DNA of 64,000 nt, from positions 107,917 through 171,916 of the forward strand of contig NZ_VFES01000016.1 of NCBI RefSeq assembly GCF_007858185.1, written 5' to 3'. Position 1 is the first letter of the stretch, and each line of letters opens with the position of its first letter. Origin of the DNA: Pseudomonas grimontii (GTDB lineage: Bacteria > Pseudomonadota > Gammaproteobacteria > Pseudomonadales > Pseudomonadaceae). A model generated the notes under the pieces. That model did no database searches. It had not been told where the DNA came from and saw nothing but the letters and a program-made list of their open reading frames with translations. This document shows positions 1-7,900 of the stretch, piece by piece. The position numbers and the translations under genes were made by a program.

Positions 1-1
1 C

Positions 2-379
2 AAAGCCAAGGTCGCCGCCGCGCGCAAACAGCTGGAGAACCCGCTGGCCCTGTTCAACCTGCCCAAGGCCGCCGGTTGCGTGATCAGCACCCAGGAACTC
101 AACAGCCCGCTGTTCGGCGACAAACCGGAAGCCGACCACGACGACGATGATCATGACGACGACGCCAAAGACGGCGCCCACGAGCATCATCACGATCACA
201 GTGAAATCCACGCCCACTACCAATTCACCTGCGCCACGCCGACCGCCCTGGGCAACCTGGACCTGACCCAGGTGTTCAAGACCTTCCCCGCCACCCAGAA
301 AATTCAGGTACAACTGATCGGCCCGAGCGGCCAGCAAGGTGTTGACGCGACCGCCACAGCAGCCACCCTGAAGTTCTGA
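2..379 (+). CDS. ZrgA-like (DUF2796) zinc-binding periplasmic protein, 3' part
   Basis: The reading frame is already open at the window edge, so the N-terminus and signal peptide are missing; about 125 C-terminal residues remain. They contain a dense run of Asp and His (DHDDDDHDDD, then HEHHHDHSEIHAH), a likely Zn2+-binding segment, followed by a small conserved domain ending TAATLKF. This matches the DUF2796/ZrgA family. The next genes encode an ABC ATPase, a permease and a DUF3299 protein, the same order as the Zur-linked PA4063-PA4066 zinc-import cluster of P. aeruginosa. The role as a zinc-capturing partner of that transporter is inferred from context and composition. Confidence 0.85.
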   Translation, partial: KAKVAAARKQLENPLALFNLPKAAGCVISTQELNSPLFGDKPEADHDDDDHDDDAKDGAHEHHHDHSEIHAHYQFTCATPTALGNLDLTQVFKTFPATQKIQVQLIGPSGQQGVDATATAATLKF

Positions 380-385
380 GTGCCC

Positions 386-1096
386 ATGACCCACGCATTG
401 ATCGAACTGTCTGACCTGGGCTTCAACTGGCCCGGTCACCCACAGTTACTGGACATCCCCGCGTTCCGCCTGGAAGCGGGGGAAACCCTGTTTCTCAAGG
501 GGCCGAGCGGCAGTGGCAAAACCACTTTGCTCGGCCTGCTCGGCGGCGTACAGAAGCCCAGCCGCGGTAGCATCCGCCTGCTCGGCCAGGAGCTGACCGA
601 ACTCTCGGCCGGTGCGCGGGACCGCTTTCGCGTTGACCACACCGGTTATATCTTCCAGCAGTTCAACCTGCTGCCGTTCCTGTCGGTGCGCGAGAACGTC
701 GAGCTGCCCTGCCACTTCTCCAAGCTGCGCGCGCAACGGGCGATCCAACGCCACGGCAGCGTCGACCAGGCCGCCGCGACCTTGCTGGCGCACCTGGGTT
801 TGAAGGACAAAGACCTGCTGGAGCGCCGAGCCGACTCGTTGTCCATCGGCCAACAGCAACGGGTGGCCGCCGCCCGTGCGCTGATCGGCCAGCCGGAGTT
901 GGTGATCGCCGACGAGCCCACTTCGGCCCTGGACTACGACGCCCGCGAAGCCTTCATTCGACTGCTGTTCGCCGAGTGCCGCGACGCCGGCGCCAGCCTG
1001 TTGTTTGTCAGCCATGACCAGAGCCTGGCGCCGCTGTTCGACCGCAACCTGTCGCTGGCCGAACTCAATCACGCCGCCACGCCCGCAGAGGTTTGA
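386..1096 (+). CDS. ABC transporter ATP-binding protein (zinc-linked cluster)
   Basis: Cytoplasmic ATPase of an ABC transporter of the LolD/MacB type. Visible motifs are Walker A GPSGSGKTT (about residues 39-47), a Q-loop in YIFQQFNLLPF, an unusual signature LSIGQQQRVA, Walker B LVIADEPTS and an H-loop VSHD. The ATG at 386 is chosen. A GTG at 380, directly after the upstream stop codon, would add two residues and cannot be excluded. The gene is packed between the ZrgA-like gene and the permease, so one operon is likely. By analogy to PA4064 it should energise a zinc or zinc-complex transport step; the substrate is not shown by the sequence. Confidence 0.9.
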   Translation: MTHALIELSDLGFNWPGHPQLLDIPAFRLEAGETLFLKGPSGSGKTTLLGLLGGVQKPSRGSIRLLGQELTELSAGARDRFRVDHTGYIFQQFNLLPFLSVRENVELPCHFSKLRAQRAIQRHGSVDQAAATLLAHLGLKDKDLLERRADSLSIGQQQRVAAARALIGQPELVIADEPTSALDYDAREAFIRLLFAECRDAGASLLFVSHDQSLAPLFDRNLSLAELNHAATPAEV

Positions 1097-1097
1097 G

Positions 1098-2363
1098 ATG
1101 TATCTGTTTCGTCTAGCCATGGCCAGCCTGGCTAACCGCCGCTTTACCGCGATCCTCACCGCCTTCGCCATCGCCTTGTCGGTGTGCCTGCTGCTGGCGG
1201 TGGAGCGCGTGCGCGTTGAGGCGCGCAACAGTTTCGCCAGCACCATCAGCGGCACCGACCTGATCGTCGGCGCGCGCTCCGGTTCGGTCAACCTGCTGCT
1301 GTACTCGGTGTTCCGCATCGGCAACGCCACCAACAACATTCGTTGGGACAGCTACGAGCACTTCGCCGCCAGCCCCCAGGTGAAATGGGCGATCCCGATT
1401 TCCCTCGGCGACTCCCATCGCGGTTACCGGGTGATGGGCACCAACGAATCGTACTTCGAGCACTACCAGTACGGGCGCAAGCAAAACCTGGAACTGGCCA
1501 GCGGCCGTGCCTTCGCCACCGACCCGTTCGAAGTGGTGCTCGGCGCCGAAGTCGCCGATGCACTGCATTACAAGCTCGGCGACAAGCTGGTGCTGGCCCA
1601 CGGCGTGGCGGTGGTCAGCCTGGTCAAGCACGATGACAAGCCGTTCACCGTGGTCGGTATTCTCAAGCGCACCGGCACGCCGGTGGACCGTACGCTGCAT
1701 ATCAGCCTTGGCGGTATGGAGGCGATCCATATCGACTGGCACAACGGCGTACCGGCGCAGGGCAAAGGCCGCATCAGTGCCGACCAGGCGCGCAATATGG
1801 ACCTCACCCCGCAAGCCATCACGGCCTTTATGCTCGGCCTGAACAACAAGATTTCCACCTTCGCCCTGCAGCGGGAGATCAACGAATTCCGTGGTGAGCC
1901 GATGCTGGCGATCCTGCCTGGCGTGGCGCTGCAAGAGCTATGGAGCATGATGGGCACCGCTGAAAAAGCCCTGTTCGTGATCTCACTGTTCGTGGTGCTG
2001 ACCGGCTTGATCGGCATGCTCACGGCGATCCTCACCAGCCTCAACGAACGCCGCCGCGAAATGGCGATCCTGCGCTCGGTGGGCGCGCGGCCGTGGCATA
2101 TTGCGACGCTGCTGATCTTCGAAGCCTTCGCCCTGGCCCTGTCCGGCGTGATCGCAGGCGTGGGCTTGCTGTACGTGTGCATCGCCGCGTCACGCGGGTA
2201 TTTACAGGCCAATTACGGCCTTGACCTGCCGATGTCGTGGCCCAGCGAATATGAATGGACCTTGCTCGCCGGTATCCTGGCCGCAGCGCTATTGATGGGC
2301 AGCGTGCCCGCCTGGCGCGCCTACCGACAATCCCTGGCCGATGGCCTGTCCATCAGGCTGTGA
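1098..2363 (+). CDS. FtsX/MacB-type ABC transporter permease
   Basis: Inner-membrane permease of 421 residues. There is an N-terminal transmembrane helix (about 15-35), a large periplasmic MacB_PCD-like domain, and three C-terminal helices making an FtsX domain with the typical loop REMAILRSVGARPWHI. The ATG at 1098 lies one base after the stop of the ATPase gene, so the two are translationally coupled; longer in-frame starts would lie inside the ATPase. Type VII ABC proteins of this shape usually move molecules within or out of the envelope, or transmit mechanical force, rather than importing ions. How this one serves zinc supply (PA4065-like) is therefore open. Confidence 0.9.
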   Translation: MYLFRLAMASLANRRFTAILTAFAIALSVCLLLAVERVRVEARNSFASTISGTDLIVGARSGSVNLLLYSVFRIGNATNNIRWDSYEHFAASPQVKWAIPISLGDSHRGYRVMGTNESYFEHYQYGRKQNLELASGRAFATDPFEVVLGAEVADALHYKLGDKLVLAHGVAVVSLVKHDDKPFTVVGILKRTGTPVDRTLHISLGGMEAIHIDWHNGVPAQGKGRISADQARNMDLTPQAITAFMLGLNNKISTFALQREINEFRGEPMLAILPGVALQELWSMMGTAEKALFVISLFVVLTGLIGMLTAILTSLNERRREMAILRSVGARPWHIATLLIFEAFALALSGVIAGVGLLYVCIAASRGYLQANYGLDLPMSWPSEYEWTLLAGILAAALLMGSVPAWRAYRQSLADGLSIRL

Positions 2364-2368
2364 ACAGC

Positions 2369-2435
2369 AGCTGTAAGTTTCAAGCTACAAGCCTCAAGCG
2401 AATCGGCTTTTACTTGAAGCTTGCAACTTGCAGCT
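2369..2435 (+). repeat. Imperfect intergenic palindrome (CAAGCT-rich)
   Basis: The 90-base gap between permease and DUF3299 gene holds an imperfect inverted repeat. The left arm near 2369-2386 reads AGCTGTAAGTTTCAAGCT; the right arm, 2413-2435, read on the other strand is AGCTGCAAGTTGCAAGCT followed by TCAAG. Sequences of this AAGCTTGCAGCT flavour are common intergenic palindromes in fluorescens-group pseudomonads. It would fold in the mRNA between two cotranscribed genes and could trim or stabilise the upstream message. Confidence 0.6.
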
Positions 2436-2453
2436 ACCCACTGAGGAGTCTTC

Positions 2454-2975
2454 ATGCGTCGCGCTCTGTTTGCGTTATTGCTGCTGGTGGCTGTGCCCGC
2501 CTGGGCGGAGGATCAGCCCAAGGACTTGTCCTGGCAGGAGATGATCCCGCCGGACGCGCCGCCGGAAATCCCCAACATGAAACCGCTGCATAACCTGTCG
2601 AACATGGCCGATGCCTTGTCCGTCGAAGCGGCGCCAGCGGCCAAGCAGGACCTGCCCAATGCGCCGGTGGTGCAGAGCCTGGACGGCCAGCATATTCGCC
2701 TTCCCGGCTATATCGTGCCGCTGGAAGTCAGTGAAGAAGGCCGCACCACCGAGTTTTTGCTGGTGCCATATTTCGGCGCGTGCATCCATGTGCCGCCGCC
2801 GCCCTCGAACCAGATCGTGCATGTGAAAAGCGAAGTCGGCGTGAAGCTCGATGAGCTCTACCAGCCGTACTGGATCGAGGGCGCGATGCAGGTCAAACCG
2901 TCCACCAGTGAACTGGCCGACGCCGGTTACCAGATGGATGCCGAGAAAATTTACATCTACGAACTGCCGGAATAA
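2454..2975 (+). CDS. DUF3299 domain-containing exported protein
   Basis: A 173-residue protein with a clear Sec signal peptide (MRRALFALLLLVAVPAWA, cleavage after AWA at about residue 18). The mature part carries the DUF3299 domain: IRLPGYIVPLE, then LLVPYFGACIHVPPPPSNQI and a C-terminal YQMDAEKIYIYELPE. The Cys-Ile-His in FGACIHVPPPP is a possible metal or redox site. An SD-like TGAGGAG sits seven bases before the ATG. Position matches PA4066 in the zinc-import cluster of P. aeruginosa. The biochemical role is not known to me. Confidence 0.85.
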   Translation: MRRALFALLLLVAVPAWAEDQPKDLSWQEMIPPDAPPEIPNMKPLHNLSNMADALSVEAAPAAKQDLPNAPVVQSLDGQHIRLPGYIVPLEVSEEGRTTEFLLVPYFGACIHVPPPPSNQIVHVKSEVGVKLDELYQPYWIEGAMQVKPSTSELADAGYQMDAEKIYIYELPE

Positions 2976-2992
2976 CGCTGATCGCCCTTTCA

Positions 2993-3033
2993 TTGAGCTG
3001 AGTCAAAAGACCGGACGGAACGATCTTTACCAT
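2993..3033 (+). promoter_or_regulatory. Candidate ANR/FNR box and -10 element of oprG
   Basis: TTGAGCTGAGTCAA at 2993-3006 matches the ANR/FNR consensus TTGAT-N4-ATCAA in 8 of 10 fixed bases. A -10-like TACCAT follows at 3028-3033. With the box centred at 2999.5, a start site near 3041 places it at about -41.5, the normal class II activation distance. P. aeruginosa oprG is known to be ANR-dependent, which makes this site credible. The assignment rests on reading, not on a matrix score. Confidence 0.55.
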
Positions 3034-3069
3034 TGGACGTACAACTTCTAAACGTCCTCTGGAGCTCCT

Positions 3070-3765
3070 ATGAACAAGTCCCTGCTCGGCGCATCGCTCT
3101 TCGCGCTCGCCCTCGCCGCCCCTGCCGTCCACGCTCACGAAGCGGGCGACATTCTGATTCGTGCCGGTGCAATCACCGTGAACCCGAAGGCAGACAGCAG
3201 CACCGTCAAGGTTGACCAAGGCCCATTGGACGGTAGAAACCTGGGCGGCAAGGCGACCATGAGCAGTGACACTCAGTTGGGCTTGAACTTCGCCTACATG
3301 CTCACCAACCACGTCGGTATCGAACTGCTGGCGGCCACGCCGTTCGAGCACGACGTGAAGATCAAGGGCACCGCCCTCGGCGCCGCCAACGGCAAGCTGG
3401 GTACCCTGAAACACCTGCCGCCGACCCTGAGCGTCGTGTACTACCCACTGGACAACAAATCCCCGTTCCAACCCTACGTAGGCGCCGGTATCAACTACAC
3501 CTGGATCTACGACGAACACGTCGGCAGCCGCGCCTCCGAAGCCGGTTTCAGCAACTTCAAGGCCGAGAACTCCTGGGGCTGGGCTGCGCAGATCGGCGCG
3601 GACTACATGATCAACGACAAGTGGATGATCAACGCCCAGGCGCGCTACATCGACATCAGCACCAAGGCTACCGTCGAATACAGCGGTGCGCCTGGCACCC
3701 GTGCCAAGGTCAATGTGGACGTGGACCCAATGGTTTACATGGTGGGCATCGGCTACAAGTTCTAA
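3070..3765 (+). CDS. oprG: OmpW family outer membrane protein OprG
   Basis: A 231-residue outer membrane protein with a Sec signal peptide (MNKSLLGASLFALALAAPAVHA). The mature part starts HEAGDILIRAGAITVNP, the OmpW hallmark. An eight-stranded beta barrel is expected, ending in the aromatic VYMVGIGYKF, a C-terminal Phe typical of Bam substrates. OmpW/OprG barrels let small hydrophobic molecules move laterally into the outer membrane. GGAG lies six bases before the ATG at 3070. It follows the zinc-ABC/DUF3299 genes exactly as PA4067 does in P. aeruginosa but has its own promoter region with a candidate ANR box. Confidence 0.92.
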   Translation: MNKSLLGASLFALALAAPAVHAHEAGDILIRAGAITVNPKADSSTVKVDQGPLDGRNLGGKATMSSDTQLGLNFAYMLTNHVGIELLAATPFEHDVKIKGTALGAANGKLGTLKHLPPTLSVVYYPLDNKSPFQPYVGAGINYTWIYDEHVGSRASEAGFSNFKAENSWGWAAQIGADYMINDKWMINAQARYIDISTKATVEYSGAPGTRAKVNVDVDPMVYMVGIGYKF

Positions 3766-3782
3766 GCAACACGGCATAACCC

Positions 3783-3874
3783 ATGTGGGAGGGGGCTTGC
3801 TCCCGATAGCAGAGTGTCAGTCAACAGATTCATTGACTGATCCACCGCTATCGGGAGCAAGCCCCCTCCCACAT
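3783..3874. repeat. REP-type intergenic hairpin, 28-bp perfect arms
   Basis: Two perfect 28-base inverted arms (3783-3810 and 3847-3874) carrying GGGAGGGGGCTTGCTCCC flank a 36-base centre, which itself has a small CAGTCAA/TTGACTG inverted repeat. It sits between the convergent oprG and RmlD-like genes and could act as a bidirectional transcription end. This motif is a well-known dispersed palindrome of fluorescens-group Pseudomonas. No RAYT transposase is present in the window. Confidence 0.85.
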
Positions 3875-3889
3875 TTACTTTGTGTTGTG

Positions 3890-4774
3890 TCAGCCGTGGC
3901 GGTAGAACCGGTCGAGCAACGCCGGTAGCCCCGCCCGCCACGCCCGAGGCTTGATGCCGAAGGTGTGCAGGATTTTCTTGCAGGCCAGCACCGCATGCTG
4001 CGGTTCGTCTGCCGCATCCGGCCGGGCCGCGTGGGCCTGGGCGGTAGGGGCTTCGATGGCCAGCGGGTGGAAATTGCGCGCCTCAGTGAGGATCGCCTGG
4101 CCCAGCGCCAACGGTGTGGTCGCCTCATGCCCGGCGTAGTGGTAAGTGCCCCACAGCGGCGCTGCGCAATCGAGTTGCTTAAGCACCGAGATAATCACCC
4201 GCGCGGCATCGTCCACCGGCGTCGGGTTACCGCGACGGTCGTCCGCCATCAGCAACTCATCCGGCTTCTCGGCCCGCGCCAGAAAGCGCCCGAGGGTGCC
4301 GTCGACACTGTCATCCAGCAGCCAGCCAAAACGCAACAGCACATGTTGCGGGCAGGTCGCGCGTACGCTCTGTTCGATACGCCACAACGCCTGGCCACGC
4401 AGGCCCAGGGGCACCGGCTCGTCCTTTTCGCTGTAGGCGGTGGCGCGGGAGCCATCGAACACGCGGTAGCTGGACGGTTGCAGCAGGGTGATGTTGTGGT
4501 GCTGACACAGTTCGGCCAAGCGTTCGATGGCGAACTCCTGGGCGGCCAGGCGGGTTTCGCTGACGGCTTCGGCCTGGAACCAGTCGAAATAGTAGGCGAG
4601 GTTGATCAACGCATCGGGACGGGTGTCGTCGAGCAATTGGGTGAGGCTCGCGGCATCCCAGCCGTCTTGGGGCGGTTTGGGTGCGAGAAAACCAATGTCT
4701 TCCTCTGCACCGAGGCGAATCAGCGCCTGCCCGAGGGCATTCCCGCCGCCCAGTAACATAAGGCGCATTCGCAT
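3890..4774 (-). CDS. RmlD-like sugar-nucleotide reductase/epimerase family protein, atypical active site
   Basis: A 294-residue Rossmann protein of the extended SDR family, RmlD substrate-binding type. The N-terminal MRMRLMLLGGGNALGQALI is a variant GxxGxxG nucleotide loop, and the motif YRVFDGSRATAYSEKDEPVP matches the RmlD VFDG...Y.E.D..P region. The following YxxxK catalytic pair is absent: the site reads LGLRGQALWRIEQ. It may therefore bind NAD(P) or a sugar nucleotide without normal reductase chemistry. It converges on oprG across the REP hairpin. No other sugar-pathway genes are nearby, so the substrate is unknown. Two in-frame downstream ATGs (4768, 4759) are alternative starts. Confidence 0.75.
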   Translation of the reverse strand: MRMRLMLLGGGNALGQALIRLGAEEDIGFLAPKPPQDGWDAASLTQLLDDTRPDALINLAYYFDWFQAEAVSETRLAAQEFAIERLAELCQHHNITLLQPSSYRVFDGSRATAYSEKDEPVPLGLRGQALWRIEQSVRATCPQHVLLRFGWLLDDSVDGTLGRFLARAEKPDELLMADDRRGNPTPVDDAARVIISVLKQLDCAAPLWGTYHYAGHEATTPLALGQAILTEARNFHPLAIEAPTAQAHAARPDAADEPQHAVLACKKILHTFGIKPRAWRAGLPALLDRFYRHG

Positions 4775-4940
4775 AGATTGAGCAGGCCCGGTCTGTTTGG
4801 AACGATGGTTATTGTCGGCAGGCTGGTGAGCCCTGCCATAGGTTTATTCCAGAATCGTTGCATTTTGCGGGTTTGTAGCGCAACCGTCACGGATAAAGTG
4901 CGGGGTTGCAACTTGTTGGAGTGGGCCGCATAACTTAGGC

Positions 4941-7900
4941 ATGAACCTTCCTGAATCAACCGACACGGTATTGAACGGCTTCCACCCCGCCGTCAGCACC
5001 TGGTTCCGCCGCACCTTCCCTTCGGTGACCAGCGCCCAGGCCCAGGCGTGGCCGCTGATCCGCCAGCGCCGTTCGACGCTGATCGCGGCGCCCACCGGCT
5101 CCGGCAAGACGCTGACGGCGTTCCTCGCGGTGCTCGATGACCTGGTTCACCAGGGCCTGGCCAACGGCGGGCAACTGCCGGACGAGACGCTGGTGGTGTA
5201 CGTGTCGCCGCTCAAGGCGCTGTCCAACGACATCCAGATCAACCTGCAAACCCCACTGGCCGGGATCACCGAGCATTTGCAACGCCTGGGCCTGCCGCCG
5301 CTGGTGATTCGCACGGCCGTACGCACCGGCGACACCCCGCCAAAAGACCGCGCACTGATGCGCAAGCGCCCGCCGCATATCCTGGTGACCACGCCGGAAT
5401 CGCTCTACGTGCTGCTGGGCTCGGACTCCGGCCGGCAAATGCTGGCCAGCACGCGCACGGTCATCGTCGATGAAATCCACGCCATCGCCGCCAGCAAACG
5501 CGGCAGCCACCTGGCCTTGAGCCTGGAGCGCCTGCAAGGCTTGTGTGCCGAGCCGCTGACCCGCATCGGTTTGTCGGCCACGCAAAAACCTATCGAAGCC
5601 GTGTCGCGCTTTCTGGTGGGCACCGACCGTACGTGCGACATCGTCGACATCGGCCATGCCCGCGCCCGCGACCTGGATATCGAAGTGCCGCCGGTGCCGC
5701 TGTCGGCGGTGATGGCCAACGATGTCTGGGAGCTGGTCTACGACCGCCTCGCGGTACTGGCCCGCGAACACCGCACCACGCTGGTCTTCGTCAACACCCG
5801 GCGCCTGGCCGAACGCCTGGCCCGGCACTTGAGCGAGCGCCTGGGCAAGAGCGCCGTCGCCGCCCACCACGGCAGCCTGGCCAAGGAGATGCGCCTGGAC
5901 GCCGAGCAACGGCTCAAGGCGGGCGAGTTGCAAGTGCTGATCGCTACCGCATCCCTGGAGCTGGGGATCGACATCGGCGATGTCGACCTGGTGTGCCAGA
6001 TCGGTTCGCCGGGCTCCATCAACGGTTTTCTGCAACGGGTGGGCCGCTCCGGACACCAGGTCGGCGGCACGCCCAAGGGGCGCCTGTTCGCCACGACCCG
6101 CGACGACCTGATCGAATGCGCCGCCCTGCTCGACTGTGTGCGCCGGGGCGAGTTGGACACCTTGCAGATCCCCGTGGCGCCGCTGGACGTGCTGGCCCAG
6201 CAGATCATCGCCGAGGTCAGCGCCCAGGAGTGGCCGGAACAGGCCCTGCTCGACCTGATCCACCGCGCCGCGCCCTACGCCACCCTGGATGAACGCCACT
6301 ACCAGGCGCTGCTGCAAATGCTCGCCGACGGCTACAACGGCCGCCAGGGCATCCGCAGCGCGTACCTGCACCGCGATGCCCTGACCCGCACCCTGCGCGG
6401 TCGCCGAGGCGCCAAGCTGACCGCCGTGACCAGCGGCGGCACCATCCCTGACAACGCCGACTACAGCGTGTTGCTCGAACCCCAAAGCCTGAACATCGGC
6501 AGCGTCAACGAAGACTTCGCGGTGGAAAGTATCGCCGGGGACATCTTCCAGCTCGGTAATACCTCCTACAGGATCTTGCGGGTCGAAGCCGGCAAAGTGC
6601 GGGTCGAAGACGCCCACGGCCAGCCGCCGACCATTCCGTTCTGGCTCGGCGAAGCGCCGGGGCGCAGCAATGAGTTATCCGCCGCCGTCGCGCGTTTGCA
6701 GGGGCAACTCGACACCCTGCTCAGCGCCAGCCCCGGCGACCTGCAACCGGCGCAAGACTGGCTCACCGGCACCCTCGGCCTGAACCGCGCCAGCGCCGAA
6801 CAGATCCTCGATTACCTGGCCCGCGCGCGCCTGGCCCTCGGCGCGTTGCCGTCCCAGGACACGTTGATCATGGAGCGGTTTTTCGACGAGTCCGGCGGCA
6901 CCCAACTGATCATCCACACGCCGTTCGGCAGCCGCGTCAACCGGGCCTGGGGCCTGGCCTTGCGTAAGCGCTTTTGCCGCACCTTCAATTTCGAATTGCA
7001 GGCGGCAGCCAGTGAAAATGCGATCGTGCTGTCGCTGTCCACCAGCCACAGTTTTGAGCTGGATGAGGTGTGGCGTTACCTCAACAGCAACAGTGCCGAA
7101 CACCTGCTGATCCAGGCGGTGCTGGATGCACCGCTGTTCGGTGTGCGCTGGCGCTGGAACGCCGGCGTGGCCCTGGCGCTGCCGCGCTTTACCGCTGGGC
7201 GCAAAGTGGCGCCGCAGATTCAGCGCATGAAGAGCGAAGACTTGATTGCCAGCGTGTTCCCCGACCAGATCGCCTGCCTGGAAAACCTCGCCGGCGAACG
7301 CGAAGTGCCCGAACACCCGCTGGTGGAACAAACCCTCGACGACTGCCTGCACGAAGCCATGGACAGCGACGCCTGGCTTGCGTTGCTGCGGCGCATGGAG
7401 CGCGGCGAAGTGCGGTTGATCAGCCGCGACCTGCCGGCGCCCTCGCCCATGGCTGCCGAAATCCTCAGCGCGCGCCCCTATACCTTTCTCGACGATGCAC
7501 CGCTGGAAGAGCGCCGCACCCAGGCCGTGCTCAACCGCCGTTGGAGCGACCCGCAGAGCACCGACGACCTCGGCGCACTGGATGCGGACGCCATCGCCGG
7601 CGTGCGCGAAGAAGCCTGGCCGGCGCCCCATGGCGTGGATGAAATGCACGAAGCGCTGATGAGCCTGGCATGCATCGCCAGCCACGAAGTCACGGCGCAA
7701 TGGGCCGAGTGGCTGAACGCCTTGACCAAGGCTGGCCGCGCCTTTCAATTGCCCACCGGCCTGTGGGTGGCGGTGGAACGCCTGGGGTGTTTGCAGACGA
7801 TCTACCCCAACAACTTGCCGTTACTGCCCGGATTCGATGAGCCCTGGACCTTTGACGACGCACTCGTCGAGGTGCTGCGCGCGCGCCTCGGTGGCTTCGG

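Noticed and set aside
4956..6617. 553-codon minus-strand frame inside lhr
   Set aside because: Low-complexity Gln/Val/Gly-rich translation typical of antisense to GC-rich coding DNA; lhr motifs prove the plus strand.
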